8,199 bases of DNA from Dehalococcoidia bacterium (GCA_022865685.1 JALHUB010000061.1:1-8199), one strand, 5' to 3'. Counted from the stretch's first letter, positions 1 through 6,751 are shown. The notes: generated by a model from the sequence alone, not told the origin. A program made the numbers and translations.

Positions 1-290
1 ACGGTCAGTCGCCGCTGATGCCTGGCGCAGGTGCCGGTCTTACGGCGGGGCTCGATCTTTCCGCGGTCCGACAGGTAACGGCGTAGCCCGTCCACATCCT
101 TGTAGTCGATCTGCTGTACCTTCTCAACGCAGAAGAAGCACACCTTTCGGCGAGACGTGTAGCGCGGCCTTCTTCGCTCCGGCCTGGCTGCCGCCTCTGC
201 CGGGCGCTCGCCTTCCGCCTCCACAGTCTCCGTCGCTACGGGCTCCGGTTCCTCGGCCGCCACTGGATTTTGGCTCTCGTCCTCATTCAC
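1..290 (-). CDS. rpsR: 30S ribosomal protein S18 (3' end cut by window edge)
   Basis: S18 is a small-subunit ribosomal protein that pairs with S6 on the central domain of 16S rRNA. The reverse strand reads through the S18 signature KVCFFCVEKVQQIDYKD, then VDGLRRYLSDRGKIEPRRKTG and TCARHQRRLT, where the window ends; the last few residues are outside. Ahead of the core lies a tail of about 33 residues rich in Glu, Ala and Pro (NEDESQNPVAAEEPEPVATE and onward), followed by a basic linker RPERRRPRYTSRRK. Many S18 proteins lack such an acidic tail. There is no ATG in frame. I chose GTG at 290; TTG at 293 is equally possible, and an AAAGAGG ribosome-binding site at 306-312 sits slightly far (12-15 nt) from either. 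It follows ssb by 93 nt in the rpsF-ssb-rpsR order. Confidence 0.93.
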   Translation of the reverse strand, partial: MNEDESQNPVAAEEPEPVATETVEAEGERPAEAAARPERRRPRYTSRRKVCFFCVEKVQQIDYKDVDGLRRYLSDRGKIEPRRKTGTCARHQRRLT

Positions 291-342
291 CAACTTGACC
301 AGCCACCTCTTTCTCGGCAGTAGTCTCCCGACAGTTATCGTT

Positions 343-371
343 AGTATACTCCCGGGGCGCCTATCGATGAA
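343..371 (-). promoter_or_regulatory. possible internal promoter for rpsR
   Basis: In the ssb-rpsR gap the minus strand carries TATACT (343-348, 5 of 6 to the -10 consensus) and, 17 nt upstream, TTCATC (366-371, 3 of 6 to the -35 consensus). It would start transcripts near 336, about 45 nt before the rpsR start. The -35 is poor, so read-through from the rpsF promoter is the main expected source of rpsR mRNA. Confidence 0.25.
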
Positions 372-383
372 GGATGTCCGCCG

Positions 384-785
384 CTACTCGAACGGCAGGT
401 CCTCCGGCTCGATTGCCTCCTGCAACGGCTCTTCTTCCGGCAGGGGCATCGCCTGCGCGCGGTCCAGGAAAAGGACCGTATTGGCTATGACCTCGGTGCG
501 AAAGCGTTTCTGACCGTCCTGGCTTTCCCAGGAGCGCGTGCGCAGCCGTCCTTCGACGTAGGCGCGGCGGCCTTTCTGCAAGAACTGGCTGCAGTTCTCC
601 GCCAGACGGGCCCAGGTCACGATGTTGAACCACTCAGTCTCCTCGCGGCGTTCCCCCTCCGGCGTGGTGTAGTTCCTGCTGGTAGCGATGCGGAAGGTTG
701 TGACCGGGTTGCCGTTGGCCGTGTACCGCATTTCCGGCTCCGTGCCGACATTCCCGATGATCATGACCTTGTTTAGCCCCGCCAT
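384..785 (-). CDS. ssb: single-stranded DNA-binding protein
   Basis: SSB coats single-stranded DNA during replication, repair and recombination and recruits partner enzymes through its C-terminal tip. The 133-residue protein has the OB fold at about residues 1-108: MAGLNKVMIIGNVGTEPEMR, the TEWFNIVTWARLAE strand with aromatic stacking residues Trp52, Phe53 and Trp58, and KGRRAYVEGRLRTRSW. The linker is very short (about 110-125) and ends in the acidic tip EPEDLPFE, close to the usual DDDIPF partner-binding motif but with a final Glu after Phe. It is shorter than the 160-180 residues of E. coli-type SSBs because the Gly/Gln-rich linker is nearly absent. The ATG start is backed by an AAAGGAGCAGGAG ribosome-binding region directly upstream. 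It lies between rpsF (83 nt gap) and rpsR, the classic arrangement. Confidence 0.96.
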   Translation of the reverse strand: MAGLNKVMIIGNVGTEPEMRYTANGNPVTTFRIATSRNYTTPEGERREETEWFNIVTWARLAENCSQFLQKGRRAYVEGRLRTRSWESQDGQKRFRTEVIANTVLFLDRAQAMPLPEEEPLQEAIEPEDLPFE

Positions 786-868
786 AGCTCCTGCTCCTTT
801 CGCCGAGATACTCCGGTGCCGGGATAGGCAAGGTAGAAACCCATAAACCGGGGCAGTGCCTGTTTGCG

Positions 869-1156
869 CTAGTCCTCAGTCTTCACGAGAAGATGACGCA
901 GCACTTCCTCGGAAAGTCGCAGGGTGGCTTCGAGCTCAGCGGTCTGTGCCGGCTCGATCCGGAAATGCGTGATGACGTAGTTACCTTCGGTGCGGTTCCT
1001 GATCGGGTAGGAGAGCTTCCTTTTCCCCCAGGGGTTGACGTCTGTCACCTCGCCTCCACGTGAGGCGACGTATTGCTTCATTCGATCAACCGCCGCCGAG
1101 GTCTGTTCGTCCTCCAGCTCGGGGTCGAGAATCAGTACCAGCTCGTATTCACGCAA
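869..1156 (-). CDS. rpsF: 30S ribosomal protein S6 (TTG start)
   Basis: S6 binds 16S rRNA together with S18 in the small-subunit platform. The 95-residue product fits the family: REYELVLILDPELEDEQT first strand and helix, VDRMKQYVASRGGEVTDVN, WGKRKLSYPIRNRTEGNYV, and a final helix with LRLSEEVLRHLLVKTED. I place the start at TTG 1156 because AGGAGG lies 10 nt upstream (1167-1172) and the S6 homology begins exactly there. An in-frame ATG at 1255 would add 33 residues without S6 character and would lie within 2-3 nt of the predicted transcription start, so I reject it. It is the first gene of the rpsF-ssb-rpsR unit, preceded by a strong promoter and a leader of about 100 nt that can fold. Confidence 0.94.
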   Translation of the reverse strand: MREYELVLILDPELEDEQTSAAVDRMKQYVASRGGEVTDVNPWGKRKLSYPIRNRTEGNYVITHFRIEPAQTAELEATLRLSEEVLRHLLVKTED

Positions 1157-1166
1157 GGGCTGTTTT

Positions 1167-1172
1167 CCTCCT
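1167..1172 (-). promoter_or_regulatory. rpsF ribosome-binding site (decides TTG start)
   Basis: A perfect AGGAGG on the minus strand, 10 nt before TTG 1156. It is the reason for preferring the TTG over the upstream in-frame ATG at 1255. Confidence 0.8.
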
Positions 1173-1190
1173 GTTTTCCAAAGAACAAGC

Positions 1191-1227
1191 AGGCCCGACC
1201 GCTCTTCTGCCTGGGAACGATCGGCCT
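1191..1227 (-). promoter_or_regulatory. hairpin in the rpsF leader (candidate S6:S18 autoregulatory element)
   Basis: In the transcript, AGGCC-GAUCG pairs with CGGUC-GGCCU around a 16-nt loop (UUCCCAGGCAGAAGAG), interrupted by a single bulged G on the 3' side (position 1196). That gives ten pairs including one G-U. It lies 20-70 nt upstream of the ribosome-binding site, where bacterial rpsF leaders often carry the S6:S18-binding RNA structure. The stem is seen directly. The regulatory role is inferred from position; I could not fit it confidently to the published consensus. Confidence 0.4.
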
Positions 1228-1263
1228 GGTGACGTGTTGCCGCGATTTGGGTCAAGCGGCGAA

Positions 1264-1292
1264 ATTATAGTGCCAGAAAGCCGCGAAGTCAA
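1264..1292 (-). promoter_or_regulatory. strong sigma70-type promoter of rpsF-ssb-rpsR
   Basis: The minus strand reads TTGACT (1287-1292), a 17-nt spacer, then a perfect TATAAT (1264-1269). The predicted start is near 1257, giving an rpsF leader of about 100 nt. This is the best promoter match in the window, as expected for a ribosomal protein operon. Confidence 0.85.
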
Positions 1293-1315
1293 CGCCGAGC
1301 AGCCGCGCCGCTTCG

Positions 1316-1368
1316 AAAATCAGCGCCGGCGCTGCGGTTCGACCATCGGTTTGTCGCACCGACGACAA
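1316..1368 (-). terminator. likely terminator of the malic enzyme gene
   Basis: Four nucleotides after the malic enzyme stop codon the minus strand has a TTGTCG/CGACAA hairpin (1351-1368, 6-nt loop). It then has the perfect 14-bp palindrome CAGCGCCGGCGCTG (1321-1334), followed by ATTTT (1316-1320). The second hairpin plus short T-run resembles an intrinsic terminator and separates this gene from the rpsF promoter. Confidence 0.5.
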
Positions 1369-1371
1369 TTG

Positions 1372-2841
1372 CTACGCGGGCCAAAGATGGGTTGTGTGAC
1401 TCCTCCGGTGGCGAACGGCCGCACCCGTCCGATAGGCCGTCTCCGTTACCGCACGCGCCACAGCCCGCGCGACGTGCCGGTTGAACACACTGGGTATGAT
1501 GTACTCCTCCTGCAGCTCCTTGTCGGTCACCTGAGACGCAATGGCTTCCGCCGCCGCTATCTTCATCTCCTCGTTCACCGTAGTTGCGTGGGCGTCCAGG
1601 AGACCGCGGAAGAAGCCCGGGAAGCAGAGCACATTGTTGATCTGGTTCGGATAGTCGGACCGTCCCGTTGCCATCACGCGCACGTACGGCTCTGCCTCCT
1701 CCGGCATTATCTCCGGATCGGGATTCGCCATGGCAAAGACGATGGGGTCGCGGGCCATCATTTTCAGGTGATCGACGGTGAGCATCCCGGGGCCGGACAC
1801 GCCGATGAACACGTCGGCGCCCCGCATCGCCTCGCTGAGATCGCCCTTGATCTGGCGAGGATTCGTGTTCTCGGCGTACCACGTCTTTTCGGAGTTCATG
1901 TGCTCCGTGCGACCCTTGTAGAGCGCGCCGGCCCTATCCAGACCGATGATGTCCTTCACGCCCATCGACATCAGGATCTTGCTGCAGGCGACACCCGCCG
2001 CGCCGACGCCGAGGAATACTACCCGTAGGTCCGCCATCTCCTTGCCGACGATCTTGAGCGCATTGATCAGACCCGCAAGCACAACGACCGCCGTGCCGTG
2101 CTGGTCGTCGTGAAACACCGGGATGTCCAGCTCTTCCTTCAGCCGCGCCTCAATCTCGAAGCACCTCGGCGCCGCTATGTCCTCCAGGTTGATCCCGCCG
2201 AAGACCGGGCTTATCGCCTTCACCGTCCGCACAATCTCGTCCACGTCCGTCGTGTTCAGGCAGATGGGCCAGGCGTCGACGCCCCCGAACTCCTTGAACA
2301 GTATCGCCTTGCCCTCCATGACCGGCAGGGCCGCCGCCGGGCCAATGTTGCCGAGGCCCAGGACCGCCGTGCCGTCGGTGACTACCGCGACGCAGTTCCC
2401 CTTGATCGTCAGGCTCCACACCGCCACCGGCTCGCTGTAGATTGCCTGACAGACGCGCGCCACGCCGGGCGTGTACGCCGCCGACAGGTCGCCACGCGTA
2501 TTCAACGGCACTCTGCTCGTCACCTCGATCTTTCCGCCGAGATGGAGCAAGAACACGGGGTCGGAGATGCTTCGGAGGGACACCTTTTCGACCTGTTTGA
2601 TGGCCTCGGTGATGCGATGGGCATGGTCCACGTCGCGGGCCGCAAACGAGATGTCTCGCACCATCGTGTCGCGGCTAGACTGCACGATGTCGACCGCACC
2701 GATATCGCCGCCTGCTTTGCCGATCGCCGAAGCAATCTTGCCCAGCATGCCGACTTCGTTGGGGTATGCCGTCCGCACCGTCAGCGTGTAGCCGCCCGGA
2801 CGGACGCCGTCCCGGATTGCCGTCGCTCGCCGTTCCATCAT
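1372..2841 (-). CDS. NAD-dependent malic enzyme with N-terminal ACT domain
   Basis: Oxidative decarboxylation of malate to pyruvate, linking the TCA cycle to pyruvate metabolism in the cytoplasm. The 489-residue protein has an ACT-like ligand-binding domain at about 18-92 (YTLTVRTAYPNEVGMLGKIA), then the malic enzyme N-domain with AAYTPGVA (catalytic Tyr123), EGKAILFKEFGG (catalytic Lys178), GINLEDIAAPRCFEIE (metal ligands Glu220, Asp221) and FHDDQHGT (Asp245, Asp246). The Rossmann domain has FLGVGAAGVACSKIL (278-283 glycine motif), GLDRAG with Asp302 after the second strand (suggesting NAD over NADP, inferred), VSGPGMLT, AMANPDPEI and NQINNVLCFPGFFRGLLD. It starts MM; the second ATG (2838) has the better distance from AAAGGAGGG. 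The last dozen residues (RHRRSHTTHLWPA) look unconserved. An ACT domain suggests allosteric control by a small molecule. A malolactic activity or NADP use cannot be excluded. Confidence 0.93.
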   Translation of the reverse strand: MMERRATAIRDGVRPGGYTLTVRTAYPNEVGMLGKIASAIGKAGGDIGAVDIVQSSRDTMVRDISFAARDVDHAHRITEAIKQVEKVSLRSISDPVFLLHLGGKIEVTSRVPLNTRGDLSAAYTPGVARVCQAIYSEPVAVWSLTIKGNCVAVVTDGTAVLGLGNIGPAAALPVMEGKAILFKEFGGVDAWPICLNTTDVDEIVRTVKAISPVFGGINLEDIAAPRCFEIEARLKEELDIPVFHDDQHGTAVVVLAGLINALKIVGKEMADLRVVFLGVGAAGVACSKILMSMGVKDIIGLDRAGALYKGRTEHMNSEKTWYAENTNPRQIKGDLSEAMRGADVFIGVSGPGMLTVDHLKMMARDPIVFAMANPDPEIMPEEAEPYVRVMATGRSDYPNQINNVLCFPGFFRGLLDAHATTVNEEMKIAAAEAIASQVTDKELQEEYIIPSVFNRHVARAVARAVTETAYRTGAAVRHRRSHTTHLWPA

Positions 2842-2886
2842 CCCTCCTTTGGCAGCGTCCCCGTAATATCTATCATGTCTCTGACC

Positions 2887-2892
2887 ATTATA
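2887..2892 (-). promoter_or_regulatory. possible -10 element of the malic enzyme gene
   Basis: A perfect TATAAT on the minus strand about 46 nt before the malic enzyme start. No recognisable -35 hexamer lies at 16-18 nt, so this is only suggestive. Confidence 0.3.
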
Positions 2893-2933
2893 CGGCTCAT
2901 CCCTTCCGATGCGCTCGGCTCCTTCGCGCAGTC

Positions 2934-4112
2934 CTAGCGCGACCCCCGCCTCACCGCAAGCCAGGCGCCGGCTGCCGCTAGTACGGCCACGCCCGCCGCG
3001 GCCAGTATCGCCAGGAAAACGGCGTCCGGCGTCGACGACTCGTCGGTCCCGGATTCAACAGACGACTCCGGCTGCGGCGATTCCGCGCTCCCGCCGACCG
3101 TTACGTCGCCACACACGTCGGCGCGACCATCGCCATTCGCATCCGCGGTCAGCGCCTCGACGACCGCCGCCGCGGCGGCGTTAGCAGTATCGGCCGCGAA
3201 CTGGAGGTTCAGCGTGCCGAGCTCGTCGGTCGACAGATGGTAGTTGGGATTGCGGAGGTCCGCCGTATCGGTGACGAAAAGCGCCTGGTATCCATGGTCC
3301 CAGAAGGGAGCGTGGTCGGCCCGACGCACGTCCGGGAGCGTCTCGCCGTTGCCCTGCACTTCCAGCGGCAGCACCACCAGGCCCGGCACCGCCGCTGCCG
3401 ACGCCGCTACGAACTGATTCAGCAGCAAGGCCGAGTTGCTGTTTCCCACGACCGATAGGAAATCGCCTGTCGAACGCACCGGCTCCATCCCCTCCGGGTA
3501 GTCCTGACAGCCGGGCTCATCGCACGTATAGGCGATCATGTCGAAATTGATCATCCCCAGCAGTTCCCTGTCCGCAGACTCCGCGGCAGCGGCCATCTGA
3601 CTGCTCCCGACGAGGCCTGCTTCCTCGAATGAGAACGCGGCGAAGTCCACCGATGCCTGCAAGGGCTGCGCGCTGAGCACGCGAGCGACCTCCAGCATCG
3701 CAGCGACGCCGCTCGCGTTATCGTCGGCGCCCGGCCCGCTGCTCACGCCGTCGTAGTGGGCACCGACGATGAGAGTCTTCTCGGGACACGTCGTGCCTGT
3801 TAGCATTCCGACGATGTTGGGGAAGGTCCGCCCGACGAAGTTGACGGGGTCCTCGATCACCACCAGGCCGTCGACGGCCAGCAGATCGCGAATGTAGCCG
3901 GCAACTTCATTCAGCTTGGCCCTATTCGCCTCGTCGCCGGTCCCGGAGCGCGGCCCCTGGATTTCGGCTATGTGCGCGCCGATCCCTTCGGGCGTTATCG
4001 TCGAATAGGCGCCGGCCGGCGAAGCCGCCGCGCCTGCCTGCGCGAAGAGGACCACGGCGACTGCAAGCTGTGGCAAGAGCAAGAGACGAAACCGGCCGCG
4101 AAAACGCATCAT
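2934..4112 (-). CDS. secreted, membrane-anchored M28-family zinc peptidase
   Basis: A metal-dependent aminopeptidase or carboxypeptidase of the M28 family, exported and probably held at the cell surface. From ATG 4112 it has 392 residues. A signal peptide (MMRFRGRFRLLLLPQLAVAV, cleavage near AGAAA at about 25-31) is followed by the catalytic domain. Its ligands are visible: AHYDG (His119, Asp121), GADDNASG (bridging Asp131), FSFEEAG (general base Glu163, ligand Glu164), INFDMIAY (Asp191) and NYHLSTDE (His292), with DHAPFWDHG before the last. Then come a calcium-loop motif DANGDGRAD (324-332), a Ser/Glu/Pro-rich stretch and a C-terminal hydrophobic segment (about 363-387) ending RRGSR, a tail anchor. 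Reading starts upstream at 4184 in frame, but those 24 residues are not signal-like, and GAGGG lies 5 nt before 4112. It is downstream of the C1 protease on the same strand. Confidence 0.9.
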   Translation of the reverse strand: MMRFRGRFRLLLLPQLAVAVVLFAQAGAAASPAGAYSTITPEGIGAHIAEIQGPRSGTGDEANRAKLNEVAGYIRDLLAVDGLVVIEDPVNFVGRTFPNIVGMLTGTTCPEKTLIVGAHYDGVSSGPGADDNASGVAAMLEVARVLSAQPLQASVDFAAFSFEEAGLVGSSQMAAAAESADRELLGMINFDMIAYTCDEPGCQDYPEGMEPVRSTGDFLSVVGNSNSALLLNQFVAASAAAVPGLVVLPLEVQGNGETLPDVRRADHAPFWDHGYQALFVTDTADLRNPNYHLSTDELGTLNLQFAADTANAAAAAVVEALTADANGDGRADVCGDVTVGGSAESPQPESSVESGTDESSTPDAVFLAILAAAGVAVLAAAGAWLAVRRGSR

Positions 4113-4302
4113 TCGGCCCTCAGCTTGCCGGTGATGAGACGCGAGACCGACGCGTCGCCGATGCGGGGCTCCGGCGCAAGTCACTGGCGCCGCCCTAATC
4201 TGGCGAAGCGCTCCTCACTTCTGAGACCGTCACGTAAAATCTACCAGCACCGGTCGCGCTGGGTCTAGGCAGGCGTGGGAGGCCGCCGCTGGCGCAGATG
4301 GA

Positions 4303-4341
4303 ATCGGGGGCAGTCCGGCCTTCACCGTGACCGCCCCCGAT
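4303..4341 (-). terminator. long GC-rich hairpin after the C1 protease gene
   Basis: A perfect 9-bp inverted repeat, ATCGGGGGC (4303-4311) and GCCCCCGAT (4333-4341). After one mismatch it extends with inner GTC-CGG/CCG-T-GAC pairs around a 6-nt loop. It begins 49 nt past the C1 protease stop. There is no T-run after it, so it is either a terminator of the U-poor kind or an mRNA 3'-end stabiliser; it separates the C1 and M28 genes. Confidence 0.5.
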
Positions 4342-4389
4342 GGTTGCATTAGAAGCTGCGTTCCGATTCTTCAGGATGTCAATAAGGCG

Positions 4390-6420
4390 TCAATCCGCCG
4401 GGCACACTGGGCAGCCAAGCTGATTCGGAATGGTCAGGCAGTTCCTTGAGTTCATCATCCCCGTGTCGACGCTGTTGACTTTCCCGTCCTTGCTGACGTC
4501 GAACACCTTCTCGGAAACCGGATCATCTCCTGGGATCTTCCCGGCCAGGCGCGTGTTCATGAGACCCACGTCGAGGGAGTTGACGCGGCGGTCACCGTTC
4601 AGGTCAAGCACTTCGAGAACGTCAGAGCAGCCGTCGCCATCGCTGTCCTCCGGGACAACGCAGGCCGACCATCCCGGCACCGTGTCTCCGACAAAGGCGC
4701 AGGTATTGTAGCCGTACCACTCCAACACGTCTCGCATACCATCGGTGTCGCTCTGCGTTCCTCCCGATAGCGGTGGCTTGCTGGCGGCGCTGCACGGATC
4801 GTACCCCATCGCGACCTCGTATCCGTCCAATACCGTGTCGCCGTCACTGTCTGCCACCAGCCGGAATGGGCACTGGCCGTCGAATTCCTGGGAGTCGGGC
4901 AGGGCATCGTTGTCATCATCGGGGTCGCAGGCGTCGCCCAGCTTGTCCTGCGCCGGGTTGCTCGCCCAATCGCCGGGGATCCGCGACCCGTTCGGCCTTC
5001 TGCCGCCATCGCTGTTGAGTTGGTCAGGATTGTAGATCGCCGGGCAGTTGTCGGCGGCGTCGAGCATGCCGTCGCAGTCGCCGTCGCCCGGGCACACAGT
5101 CGGCGTGGGGGTCGGACCAGGCGTGGCCGGCGTCTCAACGTAGTAGACCCAGTTCTCGATGGTGCACTCGCCGTACCCGACCTTGAAGTAACCGCCGTCG
5201 TTGAGCGAGCCATTGGGCCAGCCGGCGCCCCAGCTATTCTTGACTACCCAGTAGCCCCCGGCGTCGCTGTAGCCGGCGATGATGACGGCATGGTTGGCGC
5301 CGGAATCATTGGCGCACCGATACACCCCCTGTGCGTCGAACCCGCCGCCGTACCCTGAGCCGACGCCCATGGCAACGGAAAGCGGCCCTCTGTCGATCAG
5401 GTACTGCTTGATTTGCCCCGAAGGGACCGGCGCCACGGCGTTGATAGTAACGGCTCTGTCCTGCCAGTCACCACACCTATCGGAGCACGTGGCGTCGCTG
5501 CACTTGCCATAGGATCGATAGGTGCAATTAGAATCGCAACCGGAATTGCACGTGCAGTTGCTTTGGTCGACATACGGCATGCAGGCTTCGTCAGGTATCC
5601 CGGAGTCCCGCACGAATTCAAGCGCATCTACGTGCGAACCGCCGCAGCAGTTCCCGTAGGCGCCCATGGTATAGCAGTCAGAGACCAGGTACTCCTCTGA
5701 TAGGTCGAGGTCGAGGTCCGGATCGCCGCTCTCGATATTGTACGTCCCCTCAACGACGCCCACGGTCGAAAACGCCCAGCAAGACCCACACGAACCCTGG
5801 TCCCTAACGGAGGTCATCCAATTCTCGCCGCCCTGGTCCCGCCAGTCGAACGAGGACGGCGGACTTCCGGTAATGGGCGGTTCCTCCTGCGGCGGCTCAC
5901 TGCTAGACAGCGGGATGCTGCCCCTGGTGGCCTTCTGGCTCAGCCTCATCAGATCGCTGACAGAGCCCACCTCCACGCCGCCGGACGTGCACTCGGCGTA
6001 CTCGCGCGATAGCGAGTCCTTACCGTTGGTCTTCGTTTTGATGTCGAGACCCTGCTTTGCGCAGTAGGAGCGCTCCTGGCCACACTTGCCGGCCAGGAAC
6101 TTCCACTCTTCGCACTCTTTGCCATCGGGGAATACGCAGACCCCTTGCTCGCCCTTGCTGCTCTGAATGACGCGATACTCGTACCCCAGTTCCTTGCAGT
6201 ACGTGGCCGCCGGATTGGCCATACCCAGCCGGTCCCCTTTCCCGCCGTCATTGCACGTCGGTGCTGCTTCACTCGCGAGGCTCTCCTGGCCGCCATTCCG
6301 CTCCAGGGACGGATACGCGCCATCTCCGCTCCCGCTGGCGACAAGACCGAAAACCGCCCATGAAACAACGACGACGGCGATAATTCCAACTGCTCCCACC
6401 GCCGACAACCTGTATCGCAT
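4390..6420 (-). CDS. secreted papain-family (C1) cysteine protease with DUF333 N-region and calcium-loop C-terminal tail
   Basis: An exported cysteine endopeptidase, 676 residues. Residues 1-30 form a signal or anchor segment (RYRLSAVGAVGIIAVVVVSW). At 66-113 is a DUF333 module (GMANPAATYCKELGYEYRV ... GVCVFPDGKECEEW). A weaker second copy follows at about 113-165 (SYCAKQG ... YAECTSGG). The C1 domain runs about 188-430: VRDQGSCGSCWAFS supplies oxyanion Gln208 and nucleophile Cys214, GANHAVIIAGY gives His377 and VVKNSWGAGW gives Asn395. A Cys-rich insert lies at about 280-318. After a TPGPTPTPT linker come thrombospondin type 3-like repeats (GDGDCDGMLDAADNCP, DPDDDNDALPDSQEFDG, DSDGDTVLDGYE) and a final dockerin-like pair (DLNGDRRVNSLDVGLMN at about 606-622, DVSKDGKVNSVDTGMMN at about 641-657). 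No I29 inhibitor propeptide is seen; the DUF333 region occupies its place. ATG 6420 is preceded by a G-run at a workable distance. Confidence 0.94.
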   Translation of the reverse strand: MRYRLSAVGAVGIIAVVVVSWAVFGLVASGSGDGAYPSLERNGGQESLASEAAPTCNDGGKGDRLGMANPAATYCKELGYEYRVIQSSKGEQGVCVFPDGKECEEWKFLAGKCGQERSYCAKQGLDIKTKTNGKDSLSREYAECTSGGVEVGSVSDLMRLSQKATRGSIPLSSSEPPQEEPPITGSPPSSFDWRDQGGENWMTSVRDQGSCGSCWAFSTVGVVEGTYNIESGDPDLDLDLSEEYLVSDCYTMGAYGNCCGGSHVDALEFVRDSGIPDEACMPYVDQSNCTCNSGCDSNCTYRSYGKCSDATCSDRCGDWQDRAVTINAVAPVPSGQIKQYLIDRGPLSVAMGVGSGYGGGFDAQGVYRCANDSGANHAVIIAGYSDAGGYWVVKNSWGAGWPNGSLNDGGYFKVGYGECTIENWVYYVETPATPGPTPTPTVCPGDGDCDGMLDAADNCPAIYNPDQLNSDGGRRPNGSRIPGDWASNPAQDKLGDACDPDDDNDALPDSQEFDGQCPFRLVADSDGDTVLDGYEVAMGYDPCSAASKPPLSGGTQSDTDGMRDVLEWYGYNTCAFVGDTVPGWSACVVPEDSDGDGCSDVLEVLDLNGDRRVNSLDVGLMNTRLAGKIPGDDPVSEKVFDVSKDGKVNSVDTGMMNSRNCLTIPNQLGCPVCPAD

Positions 6421-6601
6421 CGATCCCCCCCAAGTTCTTGAGAAAGCGTCTCCTATCGATTATCGACGCCTTCGCCCGAAGTCTGTCTCTGGTGGTGGGC
6501 CATCGAGACGGGGGCACAAGCGGGGCTGGTCTCGCCCACGAGGATCCTCATCCGCCGTCTTTCCTCCTCCTTGCGCTTCAGGGCGAGGTGAATCTCCGCG
6601 C

Positions 6602-6619
6602 ATTATAGCGGCGCGCCGC
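6602..6619 (-). promoter_or_regulatory. possible -10 element with adjoining palindrome upstream of the C1 protease
   Basis: The minus strand has a perfect TATAAT (6602-6607). The 12-bp perfect palindrome GCGGCGCGCCGC (6608-6619) abuts it on the upstream side, in the spacer. No good -35 is visible, so the promoter may be activator-dependent or not real. The implied leader is about 175 nt. Confidence 0.3.
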
Positions 6620-6702
6620 ACCAGACGCCAGCGGTGACCGATCTCCTCGCCTCGACGGGCACTAGGCGCCAGAGGGCGGGGAGTCGAAATGAATGTGAAC
6701 TC

Positions 6703-6751
6703 TGGCGTCCCTGGAGGGATTCGAACCCCGACCTGCTGCTTGGAAGGCATG
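6703..6751 (-). other. tRNA-Gly(UCC)-like 3' half without a 5' half (candidate attachment-site scar)
   Basis: The minus strand contains an anticodon loop CTTCCAA (6740-6746, anticodon TCC), the variable region, the T-arm hallmark GGGGTTCGAATCCC, and an acceptor 3' strand ending GACGCCA with CCA at 6703-6705. The sequence where the D-arm and 5' acceptor strand should be (6752-6780) does not pair with this end, and no GTCCCTG acceptor complement is found nearby. Several stem pairs are also broken: two in the anticodon stem and a C-C at the base of the T-stem. A fragment from the anticodon to the 3' end is what tyrosine-recombinase integration into a tRNA gene leaves behind. It is not a working tRNA as it stands. 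Confidence 0.5.

Noticed and set aside
869..1255. rpsF starting at ATG 1255
   Set aside because: It would begin at the predicted transcription start, lacks a ribosome-binding site and adds 33 residues not typical of S6; TTG 1156 has AGGAGG.
1060..2028. 322-codon plus-strand open frame opposite the malic enzyme and rpsF
   Set aside because: Arg/His-rich GC-driven antisense of well-supported genes; crosses the rpsF promoter and has no family motifs.
2098..2937. 279-codon plus-strand open frame opposite the malic enzyme N-terminal half
   Set aside because: Complement of conserved malic enzyme codons; composition typical of an antisense shadow.
6460..6750. 96-codon minus-strand frame containing QVGVRIPPG
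   Set aside because: That peptide is the familiar false translation of a tRNA 3' end; it reads through the tRNA-like fragment.
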